This document shows, in pieces, positions 46,901-59,200 of a DNA stretch of 64,000 bases. The stretch spans positions 11,098,001 through 11,162,000 of the forward strand of contig CP053148.1 of NCBI GenBank assembly GCA_014607495.2, written 5' to 3'. Below the pieces are notes generated by a model. That model made no database searches. It was given only the letters and a program-made list of their open reading frames with translations, and had not been told where the DNA came from. The position numbers and the translations under genes are program-made. Source of the stretch: Carposina sasakii. Lineage: Eukaryota > Arthropoda > Insecta > Lepidoptera > Carposinidae. How positions within the stretch are numbered: position 1 is the first letter of the stretch; each line of letters starts with the position of its first letter.

Positions 46901-49900
46901 GTGCTGAAGTGTTTATACAGCAACGCCACCATGTCGGTACGAGTACAGGAGCGGAGCACTGAGCCTATTTCTTTGCAGAGGGGAGTGAGACAAGGAGATG
47001 TTATTTCTCCGAAGCTCTTCACCAATGCAGTGGAAGACGCCTTTAAGCTTCTCGAATGGAAAGGACTCGGCATCAATATCAATGGCGAATACATCACTCA
47101 CCTTCGGTTCGCAGACAACATCGTGGTCATGGCAGAATCGCTGAAGGATCTAAGCACAATGCTCGATGGCCTCAATCGAGTCTCCTAACAAGTGGGCCTG
47201 AAGATAAACATGGACAAGACGAAGATCATGTCGAACGTCCATGTGCCGCCCACTCCTGTACTGGTTGGGAGCTCAATGCTTAAAGTTGTTGACGAGTATG
47301 TTTACCTGGGACAGACGGTCAAACTAGGTAAGTCCAACTTTGAGAAGGATGTAACTCGGCGAATCCAACTCGGCTGGGCAGCGTTCGGGAAACTACGAAG
47401 CTTATTTGTGTCCAAGATACCCCAGTCCTTAAAGACGAAGGTGATCAACCAGTGTGTGCTGCCGGTGATGACCTACGGTGCCGAGACGTGGTCTCTAACT
47501 ATGTGCCTCATAAAGAAGCTCAGGATCGTACAGCGAGCGATGGAGAGAGCTATGCTTGAGATCTCTCTGCGTGATCGAATCAGAAATGAGGAGATCCGCA
47601 GACGTACAAAGATCACCGACATAGCTCAACGGTCCAGCAAGCTGAAGTGGCAATGGGCAGGGCACATAGCTCGAAGAACTGATGGCCGATGGAGTCGGAA
47701 AGTTCTAGAGTGGATATCACGTATCGGCAAGCGCAGCGTGGGAAGGCCACCCGCGAGGTGGACGGATGACCTGGACAATATCGCGGGCGACGGTTGGATG
47801 CACGCTGCTTCCGACCGGTCGGAGTGGAGGTTGTTGGGGGAGGCCTATGTCCAACAGTGGACTTCTCAGGGCTGTAAATGATGAAGATGATACGCATAAG
47901 TAGTGTAGTAACAGTCGGATGTATAATTATGTGACGTTCGCAAAAAGTTAATTAGTTTTTTAACTACACTTACTTCTAAGTTTATTATTAATTCGTCGTC
48001 AGACTCTACTTACTTCTATAAAGTCGATTCGCAAAATAAGGTCATGTATCCAACTACCCAAAGACTTCAAGGAGTTGTACCCCTTTTTGTGCCACATATT
48101 GGGAACACGATTGTTCATGAATGCAGTGAACACTTCTTCAAATGCTTCTGACATTACGACTATGCCCTGAAAGACAGTGTTAGTTAGTGAACCATATTTT
48201 GGAAATATTATCTTATACTCTGTCAACTTAACTCCGTCGCCTATGTAGTAGCAGCTTACGTGTTGTCACTTATTTTCATAACAATACTGGTTAAACCATT
48301 CACACACACACACACACACACACACATCAGCTTATTGCACTCCACTGCTGGACGTAGACCTCTACTAAGGCACGTCACAAGGCTACTGCGAAAGGGAGGT
48401 TTTTGCCCACAGTCACCACAGAAGACGCCGCTGCCTACCCGGACATCCCTAAACGCCTCTTCCGATACCCACGGAGATGGTGTGGTGCTATTCTACTCTA
48501 TCGACACCACACGGCTCACGTTACGACGCGGTTAAACCATTTAGAGAAAAATAATCAGCAGTTTTGCTGATCATTCGAGCCAATTCATAAAACAACAAAC
48601 CTTAATAGCCTTTTGCAGATCATTTAGCGACGCATGTATCAAAGCGAGCAACGTATTAAATCTGTCGGATTCATGCATCAGTACAGTGGTTAGCGAGTGC
48701 AACTGGCCCATATCGTCTGGCACCATTAGTTCAGGGTTGATGAGGCTCCGGTCTATCTTCTGCACGATGGCCGCGCGGGTTTGGTCGCAGATCCTCCACA
48801 CTATCTGGTCGGGCGTGTCTCCGCCGCCGCCGCCCCCCGTCCGCGGTTGTACGTCCACTATTGTCGTTATGAGCGTGGTTGTTTCTTTGTTCTGTGTGCA
48901 TTTTTTTCGTGAGAATTTTTGTGGGAGAATGAAGTTAGTGGTATGATAATCATATTGTTGGTATGATTTACGCCCATAAATGGGCGTTTTTACACTAGAC
49001 AACACGTGTCGTGTCGTGGTCGTGCGTATCGTCTAGTGGAAAAACGAGCCATACTATTTACTACATTTTTGCTTCAAAAAAAGCCGTGGTCGTGTCGTGG
49101 CCGTTTCATCTAGTCTAGTGGAAGAACGCCCGATGCAAGCTTCAATATTGTTTTTATACAAAAGTAAGAATTTGGAATTACATAATCTGCGAATGTATCC
49201 TAAACTTGAACTCTAGTGTAAACTGTACTGAACTTAAAAATAACTTACCTCAAACGCTATGTTAGCATTTTGATGCATTCCAAAAACATCAGGGTCCTCT
49301 ATAACTGGTAGGGTTTCGATATATTCGCGGACTATTTCCAGTTTTTCCACTCTGGGACAGTAGTACGTCCCTGAGCTTGAATACGCATACCCTTCCTCGA
49401 GGGTGGGTGGAGAGAAGAATAACTTCAGAATGGTTGTCAAGCAACGTTGGTCCCACATGTCGGTTACTCTACCTCCGTATGTTATAGAACCTTGAAATAT
49501 GTGAAAAGTATACCTTAGTCCTAGATACTAAACTCAGATGCTAAATTCATTGATACGGTACATTAGGTGTATCTCCATGTATCTCCTTTCGTGCATGTCG
49601 TAGGTGTCGACTAACGAGCTCGGGCTTTGTCTCAGCCTGTCTGCAGGCGACAGGCTAGCAACTTGTCACTGAACATTTACATCTATCACAGTCGGCTAAA
49701 CATGGCTGTGGGAACACCTTTATGATCAGTTCTGGCTATCTTATTTCGGGAGCACTGCCTTGTGTAGGTATATAAATATATAATTATAAAGTGATAGCTG
49801 GATTGTGACATCAACTTAGAATTTTGTCTACCCCTCAACTTTGTGTTTTTGGTAATGACTGATTCAAAAGAAGACATGTCTTTCAATATGTCGCACTTTT

Positions 49901-52900
49901 ATATGATAACCATTACTGAAAGAAACTTTAACGAAATCCAGCTAATAAAACTTAAGCCTACCCTACCTACCTACTTTACAGAGTGAGTAAAGTAACAATG
50001 GCACAAGACCTTAGGGTACTTAGTGTGGGACTAGGTTAATGTGATATGAAGCATGTGAATATTTATTATTATGTATTATCTTACTTGTGATATATTCGAG
50101 AGCATCCCAAGGCATGTGTCCGCCTTCGCAGAACATTTGCAAGTTGAGCATGGCGCACTCTCGGTCACTGTTGTTGAACTCGTACGTGATGTTCCATCCG
50201 AGTGGACCGAACTTCTTTCGCTCCTGAATTATGGCGTGGAACATGCAGATTCCGAATAACATTGTGCGCCAATCTTGTCCCAGAACTATAAAAGATAATT
50301 TTAGTGATGTGAAATTGTAGCATAGGTACCTATTTATGTCAAATGTAAAACAAAGGATAATTGCGCATTTGCCTCTATTTATAAGTCCGTGCAAAATTAT
50401 GTCCGGTAATGGGCTTTATGGCCAATAAAATAACACGGAGGTTCTTCAAATAATATAATGAAAGCAAGGATATTACATTCCATAAGCCTTAACAGGGTAA
50501 GCTCTCTCGTTTGAAGTCTGTTGAAAATATAGGTACATAGGTATATAAGGAAACCGGGGAATAACTGCTGGACGGCAATCGTGCTATTATTCACCAAAAC
50601 CAAGCCAAAACCAATAACTATATGTTATACACATTTCGCATAACGAGTAACATAAAAAATACTGCGTTGTCATTTAGCGCGATTGCCCTCCTGCTCTTGC
50701 ATTTATCTTTTATGACGCTGCGCCTCTTTTTAATTACAATTAATTGATAGTTGCACACACAATACCAATTCGGGGCCAAAAGTGCTGTGCCGTGGCTAGA
50801 GGGGTAACGGCGAGATTGAATTTATTTAATAAGTATTTAAATGTAAGAAATCAAAAATACATTACTGTGGTTTTCAAAGAAGTCCTCCTCCATTTCAATG
50901 AGGGCGCGTTTGATATTCGCCTTCAATCCTTTGGGCGGTTCGTTGGTGACCTTCACAGAGTTCTGTAGTACCGACACAGGGAACTTGGGAGTTGGCATTG
51001 AGCTCAGGAATAGTCTGAAGTCAGCATGTGGCGCCCCCTGCTCGCTGCTTAGCAACGCCACTATCAGTTCCAAGTTCAACATCCATGATGCGGCTAAATG
51101 GCAGTTCTATAAACGAGAGTTTTATGTTAAGTTACGTCAACATCGTTTTTATCTCACCTAAATGTTATGATATGATACAGGGTGTAACAGAACATTCCCG
51201 AGTAGTTTAGGGATATCTCCATACTACCTGGATACATGTGATTTTTTATGTAAAATTTTGTAATTGTAAATAAGGTTCTCTATAATTATTGGTGGGCTAT
51301 TTTCGTAGCATTTCACTTGACATACCCTTTGTTACACCATGTATAATTTAGCAGTAAATATAAGTTATGGCTTAATTTAATTGATTGCTGCTGTAATTTA
51401 TATTTTCCGTGCTGATGCGGGGCTTCACTAGAATAAATAGGTACATCAGCTGCATCTCGGAGTCGACTAAGGAACCCGAGCATTCTCTCAGGCCAACGCG
51501 CAGCTAGCAACTTGTCACTGATGAATATCATGTCCCGGATATGCTAAACGCGTCTGTAGGATCTCCCTTATGATCCTGCAGGTCTAGCTAACCTATTTCG
51601 GAAATACAGCCGTGTACATATGTCTATAAATTTATGTAGGCAATTTTTCCGCAAGAACTTGATGTATCCTTGCCGCCGACATAGTGTGTAGGAGGTTCTA
51701 CAAAGAACTTGCCTGCAAGAAAACCCAGTCGCCCTTAGGCTTGGCGCCGTTGATCATCTTCTCGGCCACAGGGCCCTGCCCCTGGCCCAGCGATATGGAG
51801 TGCACTCGGTCGCGCATGCCCATCTCCGTCGCAAACTTCTGGAACGCCCCGAACGGATCCGATCCCGTGCTTAGAACAAACACCAGGGGCGTCACTGATG
51901 TCGTGTCCGCATATCTGGTGGATACATAAGCACATACATAAAATTACGCCTTTTTTCCGGAGGTGTATGGAATAATGTAATTAGTAATTAAACGACCAAT
52001 TAAGGACCTTTGAAATTGTGTTGCAAGAAAAGCTATTTTCTTAATAGAAAGTTGTCACTTGTCGTTGGAAGTTGTCAGGTTCCTTTTAAACGTATACTAG
52101 ATATTGTGAAAAAATTAGTAGATCAGTGCACAATAATGTAATTGGAATAAATAAATCTGAGGATTTATCTTTTGCTTATAAGCTTTTATACAAATAACGC
52201 ATAGTCATAAATGTAGCAGAGTACCTATGAGTCTTGATCAATCTATTGATGCGACCATACCTACATGAGCAGCGTTGTCATACGTCTTATATGTAAAATA
52301 GCAAAACAAAGAACTATATTCAAAGCTTCAAAATAACAACTTTTGCTAAATACGTCAGTAGGCATCGACAAATTATTTAAACAAAATAACAAACAAGACA
52401 GCACAACTTACAATGTGTTTAGTTGAACTGTCGGGCTCTCTATGAAGAGAGATCCTAAACTGGTGCTAACGTACTGAGCTATGATAAACACCAGCTTTTC
52501 TTCACGCAATGTTTTTATGAACATGAGTTTCTCGAAAGGAGATAGTTTTTCATTCCAGTTCACACTAGGCGGTCGCTTTTCCTCGAGATTTACGTGGACA
52601 TCCTGAAAATGTTGCGTTGCGTTAGTACAACTTTTATCTGTCAAGTATGAAGCTGGTTAACTTTTAGTAACGAAACCTTTTCAAGCATATACATTAAGAG
52701 GGATAAATAGAGCTGTACAGGTTAAGGAGTATGTTGAATCCATATACATTTAGCTTCATGGTTGATACGGCACAACTTATCTGCGCGTAACTCATTACTA
52801 TGGGGTCAGTATCGTTTCTATGTGGATAGCGTAAAATGGTTTCTTGTGAAAGCCACATTGTTATATTTTAATGACCGGCAGGTTGATAACGTAATTTGCA

Positions 52901-53216
52901 AAATCAAAGAAGTAAGCAATGCGACAGCAAAAATTGTATACTATTCGCGTTGAAATGTAAAAAAATCGTTTCAAATTGCTGTCACACACGAATTTTACAA
53001 GCGAATTTTGTACAATTTTTGCTTTCTCATTGCTTTTTACAGTTAGATAATATGGGGTGGTCTACATACCACACTGAAGGACCCTAGCGAGATGGTGATC
53101 TTCCTCATACAATCGTCTGCAATGCCGAGGAAGCTCGGGTGAGTCTCCTCCAAATGGTACGTGTTAAGCCACATCGCGTCTGTCATCGATTCTATTAACG
53201 GTTTCTTCGGGGGCAC
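43989..53216 (-). CDS. DNAH6: DNAH6 AAA6 and C-terminal domain exons (11 exons)
   Basis: Residues 706-1444. Landmarks: [20 protein letters not shown] and [110 protein letters not shown], and the end [20 protein letters not shown], stopping at 43989-43991. A six-Gly run (from GGGGGG at about 48824) lies in the 48891-48601 exon. The intron after 51713 has a GC donor. The largest intron, between 48014 and 45801, holds a complete RTE insertion. Confidence 0.92.
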
Positions 53217-56200
53217 CTGTGGTCGACAAGTCAATATACTCGTAAATGTGGTTAAAACCCGCGAGTATCAAGTAAACATTTTTCTTAGTGTTCTGTAACC
53301 GGCCCCCTGATTACGTAAAAGCAATAGTAATTCAGAAGCTGCGCTATCGCGATAATTGAGTGTGTGTAATCGGCGCCTCTCTCATGGCTCTTATACCAAG
53401 GCGTATATCATCGCACATGCCAAACCACCAGGCAATCATAAAGAGAAAATCCTACATCTTGTCACAAAGAAACTTACCACTTTAGTACCAGCCGCTCCTC
53501 GAAGCACAAAGTTCCAATCATCAGGTGACACAAGCCCCGCATTAAGGTAGATGGCCATATTCAGAAGGAAACTGTACACCAGCTTGTGTCTCTCGAATAG
53601 ACCGCGAGAGACATTACGATACACCGAGAGAGTGATCTCGCGATGTAGAATCTCTAATCGTGTCTCGAGCACGTCGCATTTCTCGCTCTTCTCGATCACC
53701 AAGTTGAAAAGCTAGAAGAAATTATATTTTAAATGACACTGTTTTGCAAACTGTAGACAGCTTCAATAACGAAGGGTCTTATATTTTCATGGATCTAATA
53801 GTTACGAGTACAGCAGTGTCTTTGTAACTGCGCATTATTATATATGAAAGGACTTGAATATATCAAGTATAATAATTATTATTATTCTCATTGCCTCGTA
53901 GCCGTATACTGTTCAGTGTAATAAGTATCAACTATGAATCTTAAAAGTCTTTATTTACATGACATATTTTTCTTGCCTGTGTATTGTGTATACATTGTAA
54001 CACTAGCTGTGCCCGCGACTTCGTCCGCGTGAAATAGTGACTTTCGGCAGCATTTTTAATTTTTTAGGCTAATGATTTTACAAGTAAAACACATGTACAT
54101 TAAAATAAGTTTTACGCAAATAGCTACACTATTTTATAAGAACTTAAGATATGTAAAAACCTAAATAAATTAGTATTCAAATACTTTTATTGTCCCAAAT
54201 AAACAAAACCTTTATAAATTTTAACTTATAAACGTAAGCAAAGAAAAATATTAAATTACTTTGGATTGTGAAAAAACCTTTGGCACGTGGTGCTTGGCAA
54301 GTTTCTTACTGAATTCTCTGTATTTTTCTGTTCTATATTTTTATTTTCTGGGCCCTAAGCTTTTTTGCCGACGTCATCACACAAAATCATTCACCCCCTA
54401 TTTTTATTCCCTTTAGGATATTTTTTTACAAACTTTGAATCTCGTATTTATTTATATCTAATCAAAAGCCTAAATAATAAGTTTTAAGCTTCTATCTTAA
54501 AAAATTACGTAATTTCCATATAAACTTTCTTCCCCTATTTCAGCCCCTTATATCCTTTTTTTGCATTAAAAAGTAGCCTATGTCCTTTCTCAGACTCTAG
54601 ACTATCTCTGTACCAAATTTCATTTAAATCGGTTCAGTAGTTTAGGCGCGATTGCGTAACACACAGACAGACAGAGTTACTTTCGCATTTATAATATTAG
54701 TAAGGATTACCTGGTTAAAATACTTCAAAGAGAACTGATACATGGGATCGATGTCGGCTAGTTGTGCCACCGCGAAGTACAAAACAGCGCCTCTGGTGGC
54801 CACGGTGCGGTACTTTTCTCGCGCTGCCGAAATACTGATTTCAGTGGCTTCGGTCTCTTCCAGGCGGGCGTTTATTATCTCTGATGTTTCCTATGATATG
54901 ATTGAAATAAAGCATTTAATTATTGTAGGTCGTTCTATGTAGTCGCAAAGTTAGAAGCATCATGCGTAGTCCCCTTCCCTTGTTTTCCTAAAGATATGTA
55001 CTGCGAAATGCAACACGAACAAATAACCTCAAAGAACGAACTCGAAAAGTACGTTATGACAAATAACTCCATTATCCAGACCAATAGATACATCGAATGA
55101 TGGTAGAATGGTTAAGTCCACGTCACGTCGATCAATAGTTTCTCCAATATACCAATCGATCGGACATCATCAAAATGTGTCTTTATAACATAAAGGATAG
55201 ATCTAACATGGGTTAATTTCGTGTTCGATTGCTATTCTTAATCCTAACATTCAAATTAGTTATATCTGTCTCTCTCTATTCTTAATGTTAATGTCTATGT
55301 CAGAAAGGGACAGGTAGAACAAATTATTTATTCATTTATTAACTTTAAAATTATACAGTTGTTTTACAATACCCTGCACAACTGCTTACGCGGTTTGACT
55401 GCAATATTCAGTTTTCGATTAAGTGTGGCGGTAAAATCGATCACTCTATGTTGCAACAAATTGTAACTTGTTATATTACCCACCTTACTCTCGTTGAGGG
55501 TTTCAATTAGCTCCTCATCATCAAGTATATTGCCTGAAGAAGCGTACAGAAGCCTCAGGATCTTGTCCTCAATCTCCAGCAGTGTCGCCTTATCGGCGTT
55601 AATACGGACTATCAGGTCTGTTCTGATTACTTCAAGGTCTGGTCGTTCCAATCGCACCACGTCTCTGTTAAGGTTTCGTAAACGTTTTGCAAAGGATTGG
55701 AAGACTAACAGAGCAATATCACGAAACTATAGATAAGAAAACTTAAGTTACGTTTGAATATCGCCCCCAGATTATGTAGTAATCAACGTCAGGCATCATC
55801 CCGCGCTCCGAATTTCGTCAGCTCTGCTACTCAAATGCACTCAAAGAAATATTTCCTTCTTCAAAAAGGATACTTACGCCAGCAATTGGTCTTCCAGTCC
55901 TGACAGTGTGACGGTAAAGTTGACCAGAGTGACTTGAATACAGATCTCGGGCAGGTAATGAGGGTTGGCCAACTTAGTCGTGAGGTAGAGACGGAAGTTG
56001 GTGTCGTATTCTATGTCACTGTCTCCCAGGTGTATGAGTAGGCGACCAGCCTGGACAAGAACAGTAAAAATTATATAAATAAGATCGTACATTTTAGAAA
56101 CTTTTTCAAGACCCTTAAGATTTTTCATCTCATGGAAAAAAAAAAACTGTAGTGTTGCTACTGTTAACTGCAATCGTATGGTCATAACAAAAAAATATAA

Positions 56201-59200
56201 GGCTTCTTTTTTTCTCTTAGATATACCTAAGCACGTTTTTGTACATTTTCTTTTCAAAACTTATGTTTGTGTATAAAGAATATGAATAAAAATTCACCGG
56301 GCCGGTACGTTCGAACCGCTCAAACTCCTTCGCGTAAATGTTAAGCAGTCAACCGATTACAGTACTTATGCTGTTTGTTACATCACTTCATCATCACCCC
56401 ATAACGTGATGTGTGCTGGCTGCTCAAAGTAACCACAAAAATCTACCGAAAGATCTAAATCATTTCGAGAAGTCTCTAGATCCAGATGAAATTAGAAATA
56501 CGAGTATGTTTAGTTACCTGTAGGAAAGTCTGTTTAAGCAGAACCGGTGCCAGCGTGGCTTCAAGAGTCTCTCCCAAGTCTTCGATAAGCATCGGCCATC
56601 CGAGACGAATGCAATTCTCCAATATACGGAGATAGGTCGGGTCGTTGAACTTTGTTATCATCAGTCCGTTGTCGCGTTCCATGTTCTTCACCCATCTATT
56701 TGCCTATAAAGCATATAAGCAGGATATTTGAACAAATTTGCTGATCCGGGGCTTTACTAGCATACATCAGCTGCATCTCTTTCCGTGCATGTCGTAAGAG
56801 TCGCCTAAGAAACTCGGGGGCGTTCTCTCAGGCGTAGACCTAAAACTTGCCACTGATCTTACACCTGAGCCGGCTATAGTAAACGTGGCTGTAGGAACTC
56901 CTTTAAGATCATGCAGTTCTAGCTACCCTACTTCGAGAACAACTTGTAGTAGGTATAAGTACCGAGTATCATTTAAATCCATTCGGTAGTTTTTGCATGA
57001 AAGACAACCATCCATTCTCACACATTTTCATACTTAGCAGTCATCATAAGAATGATAATATTTTTTGGGTATACTGGTCGTGATTATACCGACCTGTTCC
57101 TGAGGATCAATAGTGAGCGGCCATCGACCAGCCCTCGTCACCAGTATTCCGTTCTCAGTAGACACAGCATCTCGCGGCAAGCCCTGCGCGTTCCATGTGC
57201 GAACCGTGAACGAATCCGCCATTATTGCTATCAAACTGAAAGACAACGACAGCTTTTATATTTGTCTTGCAGAGATATGCTATGGATGCGTTAGATATTC
57301 ACAAATCAATTTCATTGACATCATGGACGAATATTCTTTAGGACCAGAGCAGAATTGCTTTTTGCATTTTTTGATAAGTGTGCCCTTGTTATACCGAAGG
57401 TACGCATGAACATGATCTGTGGATATCACACGCACCCGTAGCAAGGTATAAGTGGGTTCAGTGAAGGTTTACACCCAGCAAATGTGGTTGCGACACTTGT
57501 CTTCAGCCTATTGCAGTCCACCGCTGGACGTAGGCCTTCCCCAGGGCACGCCACAAAGCTACTGCCATAGGGGGGTTTTTACCCATAGTCACCACGCTGG
57601 GGGGCAGACGGGTTGGTGACTATGTTGTCAGCACGGGAGGCGCTGCTACCCACCTCCCGGTAACCCTTAATCACCTCGTACGATACCCACGGGCAGGCAT
57701 GGGGTGATACAAACTCTACTCTGACGGTACCACGCGGCTGGTGGTTGCGACACTATAGTATTACAACTAGGATATTATATTTTCTATGGGTGCGCCCACC
57801 ACCGGGCCCTACACCCTCCACTGACCCTGTCGCATCTGATAACTCATAACTGCGAAAACAAGCACTTGCACTACCTACAATCGCCATAAGAAACCAGATC
57901 CGAGCACCTAGCATGCAAGATAATACATCGCACTATTCCGAAATCAAAAACTAGATTAATAATCTACATATGTTTCGCCAATACCAGTGGCATCCTCATA
58001 GTGAATGTTTGAACTTCCGAATTGTAACGCCTAATACAATTTCATTTAAGATATTATAATAATCAAGGTACTAACTCAAATGTATCAGAGGAAGGTATCT
58101 CGAGCTGGCTGCACTGCGCGATCCACTTGACCTCCAGCTCGCGTCTGTAGTGCGACGGAAACGCTCCGAAGTACGCGATACATCCCGACGCTACGATTAT
58201 GTCGCCCGTCGTACAGAACAGCTTGAAGGTCGCTTGCTGTAGTGATTTTTGTATTATTATTGTGTATCATAATAATAATCCTAATAAGCCCGCAGGGCAG
58301 CTTGTGGCGAGCTGTTGGGAGGTAGCGTTCCCACGGACCTGAAGTACTCCCGGGGGAAGACCCTGTTCCTCATCTCCGGCACCGGAGTGAGGTCTGACGA
58401 GGAACAGTTCCCCCACCTCTGCCTTGCCTTCGCCGGCCGGGCAGAGTGGAGTCGCGAGAGCTATGACAGCTCGAGGGTGGACGTGCCCGTCAGTAAGTGG
58501 CGAGTTGGCTTCGGTTTAAAGTCCAGGGGCATCCCTCCACCCTAGCCGCTCACCAAATGTTGCCCCCTTTGTCGCTCCATGCGTGCGGCCGTTTCAGGGG
58601 GCCCATGAAATGAGTCGGCGAGTCACCGCCTGCCACCAAACAATTATGAGACTTAGTTGTAATGGCAGGCGTCCGTTAGTCTCCTTCAATAGCCCAGTTA
58701 CCCAACCCCACCCAACATTCAGCCCCATAGCCCATGACCTTTGTTTCCATCGCATGACATAGATCTGCACTCCAATAGTCTTGCACATAGCGGGGACCAT
58801 CGCCGAATGTATCATATTGTGCGGTCGGCGATGGTACCCGCCATGTGTATCCCACACCATATTAAAGTTCTCTAAAAAGGGCCTCTACATCTTGGCCACG
58901 GCCCGATGCACGCCTCTCAAAGGACCGGGACTCTGTAGTCTCGAGAATTTAAACAGAGATCCTAATAATAGGGATACGTAATTATGTTTGTTACTCTTTC
59001 ACGTAAAAACGGCTGGAGCGATTTAAATAACATTTGGTATGGGGTTAGCTGATACCCTCGATTAATACATAGACTACTTTTTATCCCGGATAATTTTGAA
59101 ATTTTGTTTTTTCTGCAGTCTACACGGACGAAGTCGCGGGCGCCCACTAGTATAGTATAAAACAAAGTTGCTTCCCGCTGTCTGTCTGTCCCTATGTATG

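Larger units (their letters stand above)
51107..51712 (-). other. DNAH6 intron with a GC donor, a MITE and a SINE-like repeat
   Basis: The donor (minus strand) reads CAG then GCAAGT at 51712; the acceptor is a normal AG before 51106. Inside are the MITE 51178-51341 and SINE-like copy 3 (51415-51648). Confidence 0.75.

Noticed and set aside
58315..58545. 76-codon plus frame in a GC-rich intron segment
   Set aside because: No recognisable protein; the composition and surroundings fit decayed repeat DNA better.
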